Assembly (NCBI GenBank): GCA_021018815.1
Contig: JAITYX010000017.1
Span: 248,001 to 312,000 of the forward strand
Length of the DNA stretch: 64,000 nucleotides
Reading direction: 5' to 3'
Origin: Talinum fruticosum
Taxonomy: Eukaryota; Streptophyta; Magnoliopsida; Caryophyllales; Talinaceae
Positions 38,005 to 48,446 of the stretch are shown here, one piece after another. The notes below the pieces were generated by a model. It was not told the DNA's origin, did not search any database, and saw only the letters and a list, made by a program, of their open reading frames with translations. The first letter of the stretch is position 1. Every line of letters begins with the position of its first letter. The translations under genes and the position numbers were made by a program.

Positions 38005-40120
38005 CCAAATAGGCATTGTAACAATCTTAATATAGGATCCAACTATCATACGTATCCTCTCTAGTCTCTTCAATTCAAGATTATTTGACTCCTTACCAAC
38101 AAGAATCCGGGTAGCCAAATCCAATGCTAATTACTTCCTCCCATTTACGCTTAAAGAAAAAGATTTAATTTATACCACTTGGAATATTCATAGTTTCACT
38201 ATTTAGGGTTGTGATTCTACCTTTGTTTTCGAATTTTTTTCTTATGGGCTTTTATAAATCCGTGAAAAAATTGTTTGCTTGCAAAATGTTTTACAAATTT
38301 TAGGTTTTGCTTTGCTTGTAAGTGCTCGATTATAGAAGACTCAACTGAATAGAGACCACGACGAGCACCACCCAACTACCCAAAACGGTGGTTGTATAGG
38401 TTCGTTAGTGGTTGATTAGGACCGAAGCACTTGGAGGAAAAAGGGGCACCCACCACGAGGTTTCCTCGACCACTGATGAACTCAAACTCTCTTATTCTTA
38501 ATAAATTTTTGAATCAATTTAGTGTTTTTTAAAAAGAAAAACATCAAAACAAGAAGTTTTCAGTTTATAAGGAAAAATAAGACAAAAAAATTAATATAAA
38601 TAGTATTCGAACTTGAGTTAAAAAAATTAATGTATTAAGACATGTGTGAATAGGACAAGCCTTAAAATGTAATTGTTATTGAATGCATGGTGAGCAAGGG
38701 ATTGCATGGCTTATCATTTTTGGCTCTTGCGATTGGGATTTCACCCACCAATCCGGTTCCCTTCTTTCAGATTAGGAGCACTACGATAATTAATATATAT
38801 ATATATGAGTTGAAAAAATTTTGATTACTGAAAAGTCTAATTTAATAAGTTTTAGTCTTCTTCGAAAACGTGTTTTAAACCCTCTGAAAAAAATTTTTGT
38901 GCACTTTTTTATCTTCTTTTAAAGAGTGTTTTTTCTAATTCGTTTTGTGTACATAGATAGAAGATACTGATTCTTTTAAAGAATATCTAGATTTTTGGAC
39001 TATTTCTCGAAAGAATCTCAAATAAATCCCATAAGATCAACGTGTACAATGCTATCTTCTTATAAATATCGTGTCACATAAAAAAATATCGTCTCTCTCA
39101 AAAAAGAATGGCCTTAAATGAATGTCTTACTTGCCATTCTATTCGTACATTTTGGTTGAGCTTAGGTTCATTATCTTCGCTTCCTCATTAAACTGCTTGT
39201 TAATTGGGGAATAAAATCGTTTTTTCTTTACCATTTTTAATTAATCGCTAAGGGTCATTCCCTCTTTGAAAAATAAAATAAAATATTGCATCAAATAATA
39301 TTCGTTCTTATAAAAAAAATAATATTTGTTAAAATTGGAAGGGATAATTTTTTTGACATAAATCTTACATTAATTATTATTTAATTATATATCCGAGATA
39401 TAATGTTTTCTTTTTATTTTATTTTTGAGCTTGAGGAATACAATGTTGATGGGATGTCATCATTTTCCTCTTAAGCGACAATTGTTATGAAAAATTTAAT
39501 TCATGAGCAATTTTATTCTCGCTCTTCTTTATATAATTATCAATATTTCCATCAAAAAAATTACTGATAAAAAATAAATATAAAAATCACAAATTAAGAA
39601 ATCCATAAAATCACTCCACAATTGGTGTTGACCCGTTCTTATAGATGCGAGTCATTTTTACTTCTATTTTTGACCTAATTTTGTATTAGATTCTGCTTGG
39701 TTTTACGAGTTTGAAATTGTGTACAAATTTATTTGATTTAATGGTGATGAACTTACCTACTTATCAAAAATAAAAAAGAGATTCATAAAATCACCGTGAG
39801 TGTTAATCTTTTAAGGATTTGATTACCTTAGCCTTGTCAAATTTCAAGAATCCAATATGGAACAATTTTTATAAGTGATTTCTAAAATAATTTTTAATCT
39901 TTGATAAGTAAAGTTGGCTAAATTTTTATTTTTTGCTCAGAAAATAAAAGTAGTTTGAAAATGGTAATAAATTTTTTAAGGTATACCTTCATACAAGATT
40001 TTAAATTCATACCTTATTTATATAAATATTTAAAATATAATATCTAGCGGTTATCTACAGTTAAAAACGATCCATGGTTAAAGTAGTCGATCGAGAGAGA
40101 GAGAGAGAGAGTGAAGTGGG
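38005..40120. other. Intergenic DNA upstream of the GH3 gene
   Basis: AT-rich sequence without a supported gene. A GA repeat at 40091-40111 lies at the right end, next to the GH3 promoter. Confidence 0.5.
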
Positions 40121-40126
40121 GAGACA
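40121..40126 (-). promoter_or_regulatory. Possible auxin response element (TGTCTC, reverse)
   Basis: GAGACA on the plus strand is TGTCTC on the minus strand, the classical ARF-binding element first defined in GH3 promoters. It lies about 90 bases upstream of the TATA box of this GH3 gene. A six-base word occurs often by chance, so position is the only support. Confidence 0.35.
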
Positions 40127-40214
40127 TTTGGTGGAATGGGACGCCTACGATTGAGTTGCGTGGGGAGATGGACGGTGGTCAGTTACGCACTCGCACGCAC
40201 TGCCCCCCTTCGCC

Positions 40215-40223
40215 TATATATAT
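40215..40223 (+). promoter_or_regulatory. TATA box of the GH3 gene
   Basis: CCTATATATATTTGAC in a locally C-rich context, followed within about 35 bases by CT-rich sequence typical of a plant transcription start. Confidence 0.6.
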
Positions 40224-40244
40224 TTGACAGTCCCTGCCAGGAAT

Positions 40245-41305
40245 CTTCCACCTCAGGGCTCATCAGGCTCAGACCACTCTCTCTCCTCTCCATCGTCGTC
40301 AATCACCCAAACCAACCAACCATCCCTTTATTTCCCTTCCTCCTCCCTTTTCTGGGTCTTCATTTTCAGTTTCAGGGAATTCAGTAATCCAGTTCATTCT
40401 CAGGTAACGTAAATCATCGTTGGTTATTTGTAGTTGGTTGCGACTTTGATTCTGATTCCTGGGTATTCGTTTGAGTTAATGGATACCACGAATCAGAGAT
40501 CCTCAGTCGTCGACGTCCAGGTCCAGACTCTGAGGAAGATGCCCCAACATTCTCTCTCTTCTCTTTCTTCTCTGAAAATGATTTTTCGGGTTTCTTTTTT
40601 TGAGTTTTTTTGGGTGTTTACTAGTATTCGGATTTGCCCCCTTTCTTCTTTCTGGGTACAAGGTTATAAGAGAGTATGAGTATATACCCTTTTGGAAAGC
40701 TGCTTTTTACCCAACTGGACTTGATTTCTTCCCTCTCTTCTGTCTTGATTCTTCCCCCTTTTTTGTAAGACTAGATTTTTATTTGGGCTTTGAACGATTT
40801 AATTTAATTAGGACATGAAATCTCTTTTCTGTTTTATTCGAATCTCAATCTTGATAATTTCATATTCTTCTGTGGATTCATCAAAAGCCTATAAACTGGG
40901 TTACCGAGAAAATCTATAGCTTTCCGCTCTAACTTCTGACCTGTTGACTGTGCTTTGGAAGACTTAGAAAGCTGATAATCATGATTGATTAAATTTATGG
41001 CCTTCCACTTTATTCCATCCTGTCTTGTTTCTGTTTTCTGACTTTTTCTCCCTCCCTCCCTCCCTCCCTCCCTCCCTCTCTCTCTCTCTCTCTCTCCTTT
41101 TTGTGGGGTTTTGGCATTTAAGCCTTTAATAATCACAAAAAGGCACTATGAATTAGTATTATGATTATACTATTACAAAATTTGGCTGTTTGCGTCATTT
41201 GGAAGATGGGTTTGCCTCTATAATACAGGCCTACCCATTTTTTAAAATTAGATTAGAGTAGATGGTTGTTGTATTAAAATCTTTGTGATGATAGGGAAGG
41301 AAAGA
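40245..41305 (+). other. 5' leader of the GH3 gene with an intron
   Basis: After the TATA box a CT-rich leader runs to a strong donor CTCAG|GTAACG at 40402. The acceptor next to the coding exon is GATGATAG at 41293, eleven bases before the start codon. A second leader exon may lie between (an ATG at 40480 opens MDTTNQRSSVVDV but does not join the GH3 frame). A (TCCC)n-(TC)n microsatellite occupies 41048-41097 inside the intron. Confidence 0.5.
41048..41097. repeat. (TCCC)n(TC)n compound microsatellite
   Basis: About seven TCCC units run into ten TC units within the leader intron of the GH3 gene. Confidence 0.95.
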
Positions 41306-44300
41306 ATGTTGGAGAAGATGGAAGAGTTTGATTCTGAGAAAAAGATCAATGAATTTGAGGAGTTGAGTAAGAATGCTGAGAAGGTGCAGCTAGACACCCT
41401 GAAGATGATACTGGAGCAGAATGCGGACGCTGAGTATCTACAGAAGTTGGGATTGAATGGGAGGACTGACCCCGAGAGCTATAAGCAATGTGTTCCGATT
41501 GTCTCTCACGCAGATTTGGAGCCTTACATCCAGAGAATCATGGATGGTGAAAGTTCCCCCATTCTTACTGGGAAGCCTGTCCCCAACATTACCTTGAGGT
41601 ACTGTGATGTTCCTAGTATTTATTATTGCTTTGCTTCTTTCAATCTTTATGTCACAAATAAAGGGTTTGATGGAAACAGCCTCTCTGCGAATCAGGTGTG
41701 AGAGTGTGTGTTCTGGATTCTGGGCATTGGTTTTGATATCTGGAACTTTATTGGGTTATTAAGGTTGTGTTGATCTTGTGCAGCTCTGGAACAACTCAAG
41801 GGAAGCCCAAGCATGTGCCTTTCAATGAGGAACTATTCGAGACCACTATGCAAATCTATGAGACTTCGTTTGCGTACCGAAACAGGTAGATACTTGTATG
41901 ATGTGTATTTCAATCAAATACAGAGCTAGTTGCGTTAATCTTGTTTATTTGTTTTTTATGGTCTTATCTCTCGGGTTATCTCTAGTTCATGATAGTTATG
42001 TACAAATAGTGTCTCTGTGGAAATTTATTTCTGTTTAGTTTCTTGCTTTCACACCGAGTTTTTGATTTTGAAGTCCATGACCTGTGGATTGTATGAATTT
42101 TCTTAGTCAATCGTTTTGGTGATGAGAAAATTGTACTCGTTTGTATGCAGAGAATTTCCTATTGACAATGGGAAGGCGCTGCTTTTAGTTTACAGTAGCA
42201 AGCAGTTCAAAACCAAGGGAGGTCTGTCTGCAGGGACAGCAACAACAAATGTTTTCCGCAACCCGAAATTCTTAACAAGAACAAGGGCTCTAGGATTCCA
42301 TGGTTGTAGCCCCAAGGAAGTGATATTCGGCTCTGATTTCCATCAATCGTTATACTGCCATCTTCTCTGTGGGCTGTTACATTATGAAGAAGTCCAGTTC
42401 GTTTTCTCGACATTTGCCCATAGTATAGTCCAGGCATTTCAGACCTTCGAGCACATCTGGGAAGATCTTTGCTCTGATATCCGTGATGGCATCTTGAATG
42501 AACAGATCACAGACCCATCCATTCGAGCTGTTATGTCCAAACTCCTCAAGCCAAACCCTGAGCTGGCCGACATGATCTACAAAAAGTGCTCTGGCTTGAG
42601 TAGGTGGTACGGCCTGATACCAGAGCTTTTCCCGAATGCCAAGTATGTGTATGGGATCCTGACTGGCTCTATGGAGCCCTACTTGAAACAGTTGAGGCGC
42701 TATGCTGGGTGGCTGCCTTTGGTGTGTCACGATTATGGAGCTTCAGAGGGCTGGATTGCAGCAAATGTAAACCCGAGATCACCCCCTGAGTCTGCTACCT
42801 TTGCTGTGCTGCCGAACATTGGCTATTTTGAGTTTATTCCTTTAAAGGGTGTTCAAAATGGAGGTCCGGAGCCAAAGCCGGTGGGTTTGACTGAGGTAAA
42901 GGTAGGCGAGGAGTATGAGGTCATCGTCACCAGCTTAGCAGGTATCATAACAATCCTAATTTTTTTCCTTCCATGCTGGTGCTGCAGATAGTACATCCAA
43001 TATTGCATTTGATTAACTTACTATAACTCCCTAAATTAGCACCTTAATTATAAATTCTCCACAGCTTTTGATTAGTGAAAACAAACATGTCCGAATCCAG
43101 GGTACTCTGGCAAGTGCGTCGAAGAAAGGATAGGCAAAGCCATTAATGTGTTTGTTGTTTTTTTAAGTGAGAAGTTCGTAGAAATGGTCCAGTGGTAGGA
43201 AAAGAGAGGGGCCTGCGATGTTATGATGGATCTGTTTCGTATTTTATCTCACTTGGCGCACCATTAATCCAACCTTTGTTCTCGGGCTACAATTACCATG
43301 TTGACTTGTTTGTCAGGTAGCTTTTGTGACGCATCGGGTGGAATCCAAGTCACCAACCTCTATGCCTTTGGCTAAGTTTTTCTAAGTAGTTTTACCTAGC
43401 TCACTATCCCACTTCCCTTAAAATATACATAAGAGTAGTTGTTTTGGCCATAACCTCAGCTTGCAAAGCAACAGCTTGGATTAAGTATCATTAGTTAATC
43501 AGATGGTTCTTCAAAAGATACTTTGGAGGCACTAATTTAATCCTTAAACTGTCCCAAAAGCTGCCCAGCTGTAATGTATGACTTTGTCTACTGTCCTTTT
43601 CTCTTGGCTCTGGCTGTGTTTGTCTCATGTGTTTTGTGCACCCCCTTCTAGATAAATTCAAATTCAGGATCTGTTCACTGACTATAATCCTAATCTAGTC
43701 AGTGTAGCTAATTGTTGCATTATCCCATTTGATTTATGACTGCTAATACACCTAACTGATGTTGATTTTGTACAAAGACAACCAGTATGGATCCCTTAAC
43801 TTACAACTAATCCTAGTTATTGTCAACTATATGTTCCTCTAAATTCTGCTTAATTCCCACACTATGCAGGTTTATATCGCTATCGGCTAGGAGATGCTGT
43901 CAGGGTCATGGGCTTCCACAACTCCACCCCTGAGCTTAAATTTGTATGCCGTCAGAACCTTATGTTGACTGTGAACATCGACAAGAACACTGAGAAAGAT
44001 CTGCAGCTGGCTGTGGAGGAGGCCAGCAAGTTCCTGGTGTCCGAGAAGGTGGATCTGACCGACTTCTCGAGCCATGTGGATCGAACCAAGGACCCGGGAC
44101 ACTATGTCATCTTCTGGGAGCTGAGTGGGGATGCTGACGAATCAGTCTTGAAGGAGTGTTGCAACTGTTTGGATCGGTCGTTTGTGGATGCCGGGTATAG
44201 AAGTGCCCGAAAAGTCGGAATGATCGGGCCCCTCGAGCTCCGGATTCTGAGGAAGGGAACCTTCCATAAGATTATGCTGCACTACTTGAGCATGGGGTCT

Positions 44301-44408
44301 GCTGTGAGCCAGTTTAAGACCCCAAGATGTGTTGGCTCCAACAACAAACCTCTTCTGCAAATATTTTCTAGTAATGTTGTGAGGAGCTTCATTAGCAGTG
44401 CATATTGA
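41306..44408 (+). CDS. GH3.10: GH3 acyl-acid amido synthetase, GH3.10/DFL2-like
   Basis: GH3 enzymes adenylate a plant hormone carboxylate (jasmonate, auxin or a benzoate) and transfer it to an amino acid in the cytosol. Four exons, 41306-41598, 41784-41885, 42151-42941 and 43870-44408, join in frame to 574 residues. The start is the first ATG after the acceptor at 41293 (MLEKMEEFDSEKK). The three ATP/AMP-binding motifs are present: SSGTTQGKPKH at residues 98-108, HDYGASEGW at about 325-333 and YRYRLGD at about 398-404. Other family blocks are NREFPIDNGKALLL, QSLYCHLLCGLLHYEEVQFV, SMEPYLKQLRRYAGWLPLV and NCLDRSFVDAGYRSAR. The protein tracks Arabidopsis GH3.10 (At4g03400) more closely than the auxin-conjugating group II enzymes or JAR1, as far as I can judge from memory. 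GH3.10 has been linked to light-dependent growth and reported to help form JA-Ile. The gene looks intact. Confidence 0.93.
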
Positions 44409-45275
44409 TGATAAACAATGTCATCATTTGTGATAAACTTAGTTATTGTTACTATTAATTTCCTCAATGGCAGTAAATTTTAGTATAAAAGCTCTCTAAG
44501 CTCTCCTCCCCCCCAAAAAAATATATCATTCAAATCTCTTGTATGTTGTTTCAGGTTCCTTGCATATATTAGCAATTTTAATTGGTAAAATTTGTAAACA
44601 TTAATAAAATTCGAGAAAACTGTATTTTAGTTCTACTGAGGGTTGTTCATTGTGGTGATTATAACACCTAAAAGCTCGTAACAGTTAAATGCTAATTATA
44701 ATAGCTCATAATAACTAACAATTAGTTTATAACCGCTAAAATCAACAGGCACTTATATCGATTTGTGGAATTTATTGATTCCGAAACAAAAGAACAAAAA
44801 GTAAGCGTCAAAATGCTTATGTACCCCAACAAAAGGAAAATGTAATGACCAAAAATAGCAACGAAAATTTATTAATTTCTAGCAGACAAACAATAATTGC
44901 TTCAAAAATAATGTTCCATTACTTGACAGTTGACACCCAAAAAAAAAAAAAAAACCATTTCTATATAGAAAATTAAAATTAAAATAAAATAATCCTTAGA
45001 GCCGTCCTTTTCATAATCTCAAATAATTTAGGAGCATCTTTGAAAATTTGGCATCCTCACAAATTATAAAAATTATTATATTGCCCTTACCAAACGCTTT
45101 TTTATTAATCACCACCCCCACAAGGAGATAAACACATAATTTTTCTCTTAATTAGTGAAGCTTGGGCTTTCCTTTTGATATAATTTATAAAAGGCATGTT
45201 CTTTTTAACTTATTATAAATAATTATTTATGATTAATATCGATCAATGTTCAATGCTGATGAGTATTGATAAGTT

Positions 45276-45279
<4 letters not shown>

Positions 45280-45310
<31 letters not shown>

Positions 45311-45328
45311 TATTATTATTATTATTAT
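45280..45328. repeat. (AAT)n(ATT)n palindromic microsatellite
   Basis: About nine AAT units are followed directly by about six ATT units, so the strand can fold back on itself as a hairpin with roughly 18-24-base arms. Confidence 0.9.
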
Positions 45329-47121
45329 AGGAAAAGAAAGCTTGAATTGCGAGTTCGTAGGGATCCATGTCTACTTTTGGGCCATCTCAGGGTCCGGATT
45401 CATTGCATGTATACCATTCATGAAATGGGCTTCCAGTTCTCCATGTATTTGGGCCTGTGGTCAATGGGCTTTTTATCATCATTGGAAATGGGCTTGACCC
45501 AAAGACAAGCCTTTTCCCCTTTGTGTAACATCATGAATATACCTCAAAATAAAAAATTATTTCAACGAAACACTTTTTATCCATTGGTGTCCCATTTTTA
45601 AATGGTTAATAATTTGACTATATTAACTGACTTTTAATAAGATTTTTTAAAAAAAATTTTAGAGGATTTTAAAATATAATTTCAAGTAATTCTCCCTATA
45701 ATATTTGAATGAACACACATCTACCCTTGTGCGTAAATACATATTTGAAATGATATTTATACTAGTATTGATAACAGTTTTCAACTCATAATAGATATAA
45801 TAACTAATTATTTCAGTTTATTTCAACCATAATATTTATAACAGTTGATTTTCACACCTATTTCGAACATACCTTAAACTGAATTGTGTGCCTATCAAAT
45901 ATTATTTCTACATTCAACCACGATTTACTTGAAATTGATTTTGTAAAATGTTAACAGCATTATATGATGGATATCATTAGTATAAGTAGTAAAAATTTTA
46001 AAATTTATATAAAAAAACAAATAGATTTTAATTATATTCACATATATTTTCGTACCTTCCTATTAAAAACCCTTTTGTGTTAGTTTAGATTACCACATTA
46101 ATATTAGAGTTAGATGTTGGATAGAAATGTATGAGCAATGCTCTATTTATAAGCCTCGTGACGTCGTTAGTTGCGCTGATTGTATCTATAAACTAATACG
46201 ACGGGGTGTGCTTCTTATTTGAGAGTTAGTACTCTTCTTAATTATATCATTTTAGGTTCGCTTTGTTAAAGTTTATTTTGAATAAAAGCAACATATGAAC
46301 ATCAAACTCCTAATGATTGCTCTCCTAAAAACATTCTTAATAATTGCATTTTGCCATGTATTGGAACACATTAATTGCTAATGCATTATGTTAATAATAC
46401 ATGGGAATTAATTAAATCATGTCATTAAGCAAGAAGCCATTAGGATAACACAAGGCAGGAAGTGGGAAAGAGAAACACAGACAAAAAACTTATTTGTCTT
46501 GTCATCTATTACTTAGCAATTTGTGTGTCTTTCCTCAAGGAATAAACTTATGTACTTACTGACTAAACAGAATTATTATTATCATTAGTCATTAATTAAT
46601 TAATTGAAGAAATAAATAAAGAAAGAAAGAAACATAATTAGGTTTTCTGATGAATTTTGATGAGAAATCAAAAGAAGGTAAATGTAATGTAAAAATACTG
46701 AAACAATGGTGGGTGGGTGGGGGTAGTGGTGGCAGTGATATTGGCCATTGCTGGGGTTAATGGAGGATGGGGTCTGTCCTATGTCCCTATCCAATTATGA
46801 CCTATTTGCCTGCACCTCTTTTATGATGGGACAACCCTTTTTTTATTAATTTTTTAATATGTTGGTTTCGGTGTTTATAACTACTAGATATTAGTCGAAA
46901 TTATTAACAAAACTTAATCGTAATATTTGAAAACACTGATAATTAACGGTAAATACAAACCGCTAATAATCATTAACAGTTATGTGTCAATGATAGAAGC
47001 TGAAATATTTTCTAATTAGAATGGTATATATAATGGACACACTTTGATGACATGATTTATAACTTAGAGGATATTCGAACTCATATTATTTGCGTTAAAA
47101 AGTTAATTTTTTCCAATTATC

Positions 47122-47322
47122 TGTTTAATTTACATGAAAAATAGAATTTATCTATATTTTATATTTGTTTGTGTTCATTTATGTTTGTTCGTTTATGTTC
47201 GTTTATTAATTAACAATTAATTTATGTTCGTTTTGTTCGTTTATGTTTGTTTCTGCTTCTTTTATATTCGTTTCTATTTATATTTTTATTTATATGTGTG
47301 TTTGTATGTAATTTCAAACAAA
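47122..47322. mobile_element. Possible second copy of the 17372 MITE-like element
   Basis: The right end, TTTGTATGTAATTTCAAACA, is nearly the reverse complement of the left end of the 17372 element (TGTTTGAAATTACAT shared). The left end CTGTTTAATTTACATGAAAA is a weaker partner. The interior is built of TTTATGTTCGTT-like words that parallel, in reverse complement, the interior of the first element. Confidence 0.4.
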
Positions 47323-48446
47323 TCTTTATTATTTGGTGGCTTATTATCATATTAGAGGCTTATGTATATTGAATGACTTATTTCCAACAAATAATAATGT
47401 CCTATAGACAATATTCCTTATCCTGGTTTACTAGGCATAAGAGGTCAAGACATGATGTGGATTTGAAGGGCATCTTTTGTTCCTTTGATAAAATTAAATA
47501 ACCTTTTTTTTAATCACCAAATAAGCTATTTTTTTAAAAAATCAAGTTTATCCATATTGCAAATTTGTTTTTACTGAATTTTTTTGCAATTGTTTTAATT
47601 TGAATTTACTTTATAGTATTTTTTAAGAAAAAAAGATCTTTAATTTTAAAAAAAAAAACAAAGATCCTTATTATGTAAGAAAAAAAAGAAAAAGAGAAAA
47701 GGCAAAAACACACATGATTTCGGTGGACAATAACCCTTCAAAAAATTGGCATTCGACACTTTACACAACGGCCAAAACGTTTCTTTTCTTCCTCAGTAGT
47801 CGCCATTGAAGAATGAAATTCGATGAAAAAGAACTCAAATTTATTAAAAAAAGCAAATTAAAGCTGGGAAAAGGGAAACACAACATTAACCTTTGAACAA
47901 ATCCATGGATGCCGTCTCCTCTCTCTCTCTCTATCTCTAACTCCCACAGTAACACTTTAGACCTCAAAAACGCAAAAATATTCTTCGGTTTAACTTTATT
48001 ATTGATGTGAAAGACCGCGAGAATGGAAAAAGAATCCCACCCACAGTCTTTCCTCTAACGCGAAATCCAGAAAAGCAAAGGGCCCCCATTTGTTTTCCTT
48101 CCTTTGTCTTCCCTCTTTTCCCTTTTATTTTCGTGTTTTCCCCCTCAAATTTTGCTTCTTTCAGGACCCCCTTCAGATTTTGCAGCTTAGTGCAGAGCAG
48201 AACAGTTGTATGTAGCTTTCACTTCTGGGTTTCAGTTTTCTCTCTCCCCTTTAATTTGGAGCCTCTTTAATGCCTGTTGGGTCAATTCCTTGTTACCCAG
48301 TATTCACATTTTGCTCAGAAGAAAAGGGGTTGGGGGGAAAAAGAACTCCCAAAACTAGTTCTTTGAGCTCAAGGGGTTTTAGAGCTATGATGTTATTTAT
48401 GCGTTTGTGATTATCTTCGAAGAGAGATCTCAAGAAAAGGGGGAAA

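Larger units (their letters stand above)
44409..48446. other. Intergenic DNA and leader of the EDR4-like gene
   Basis: No supported gene in about 4 kb. It contains antisense copies of the TTAGCTGTTATGAG-like repeat (44655-44745, 45771-45845), a palindromic AAT/ATT repeat (45280-45328) and a possible second MITE copy (47122-47322). The last 400 bases (about 48050-48446) are CT-rich and are likely the promoter and 5' untranslated region of the downstream gene. Short open frames there are composition effects. Confidence 0.5.

Noticed and set aside
40480..40679. Possible first coding exon MDTTNQRSSVVDV for GH3
   Set aside because: It does not join the GH3 frame by a clear donor and acceptor; ATG 41306 follows a good acceptor and gives a family-length protein.
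42377..42730. 117-codon minus-strand frame inside the GH3 gene
   Set aside because: It is antisense to the catalytic exon and reads as a shadow of it.
48007..48270. 87-codon open frame upstream of the EDR4-like gene
   Set aside because: CT-rich leader sequence translates to Phe/Pro/Ser-rich text; no domain, and the real start at 48447 has a zinc ribbon immediately after it.
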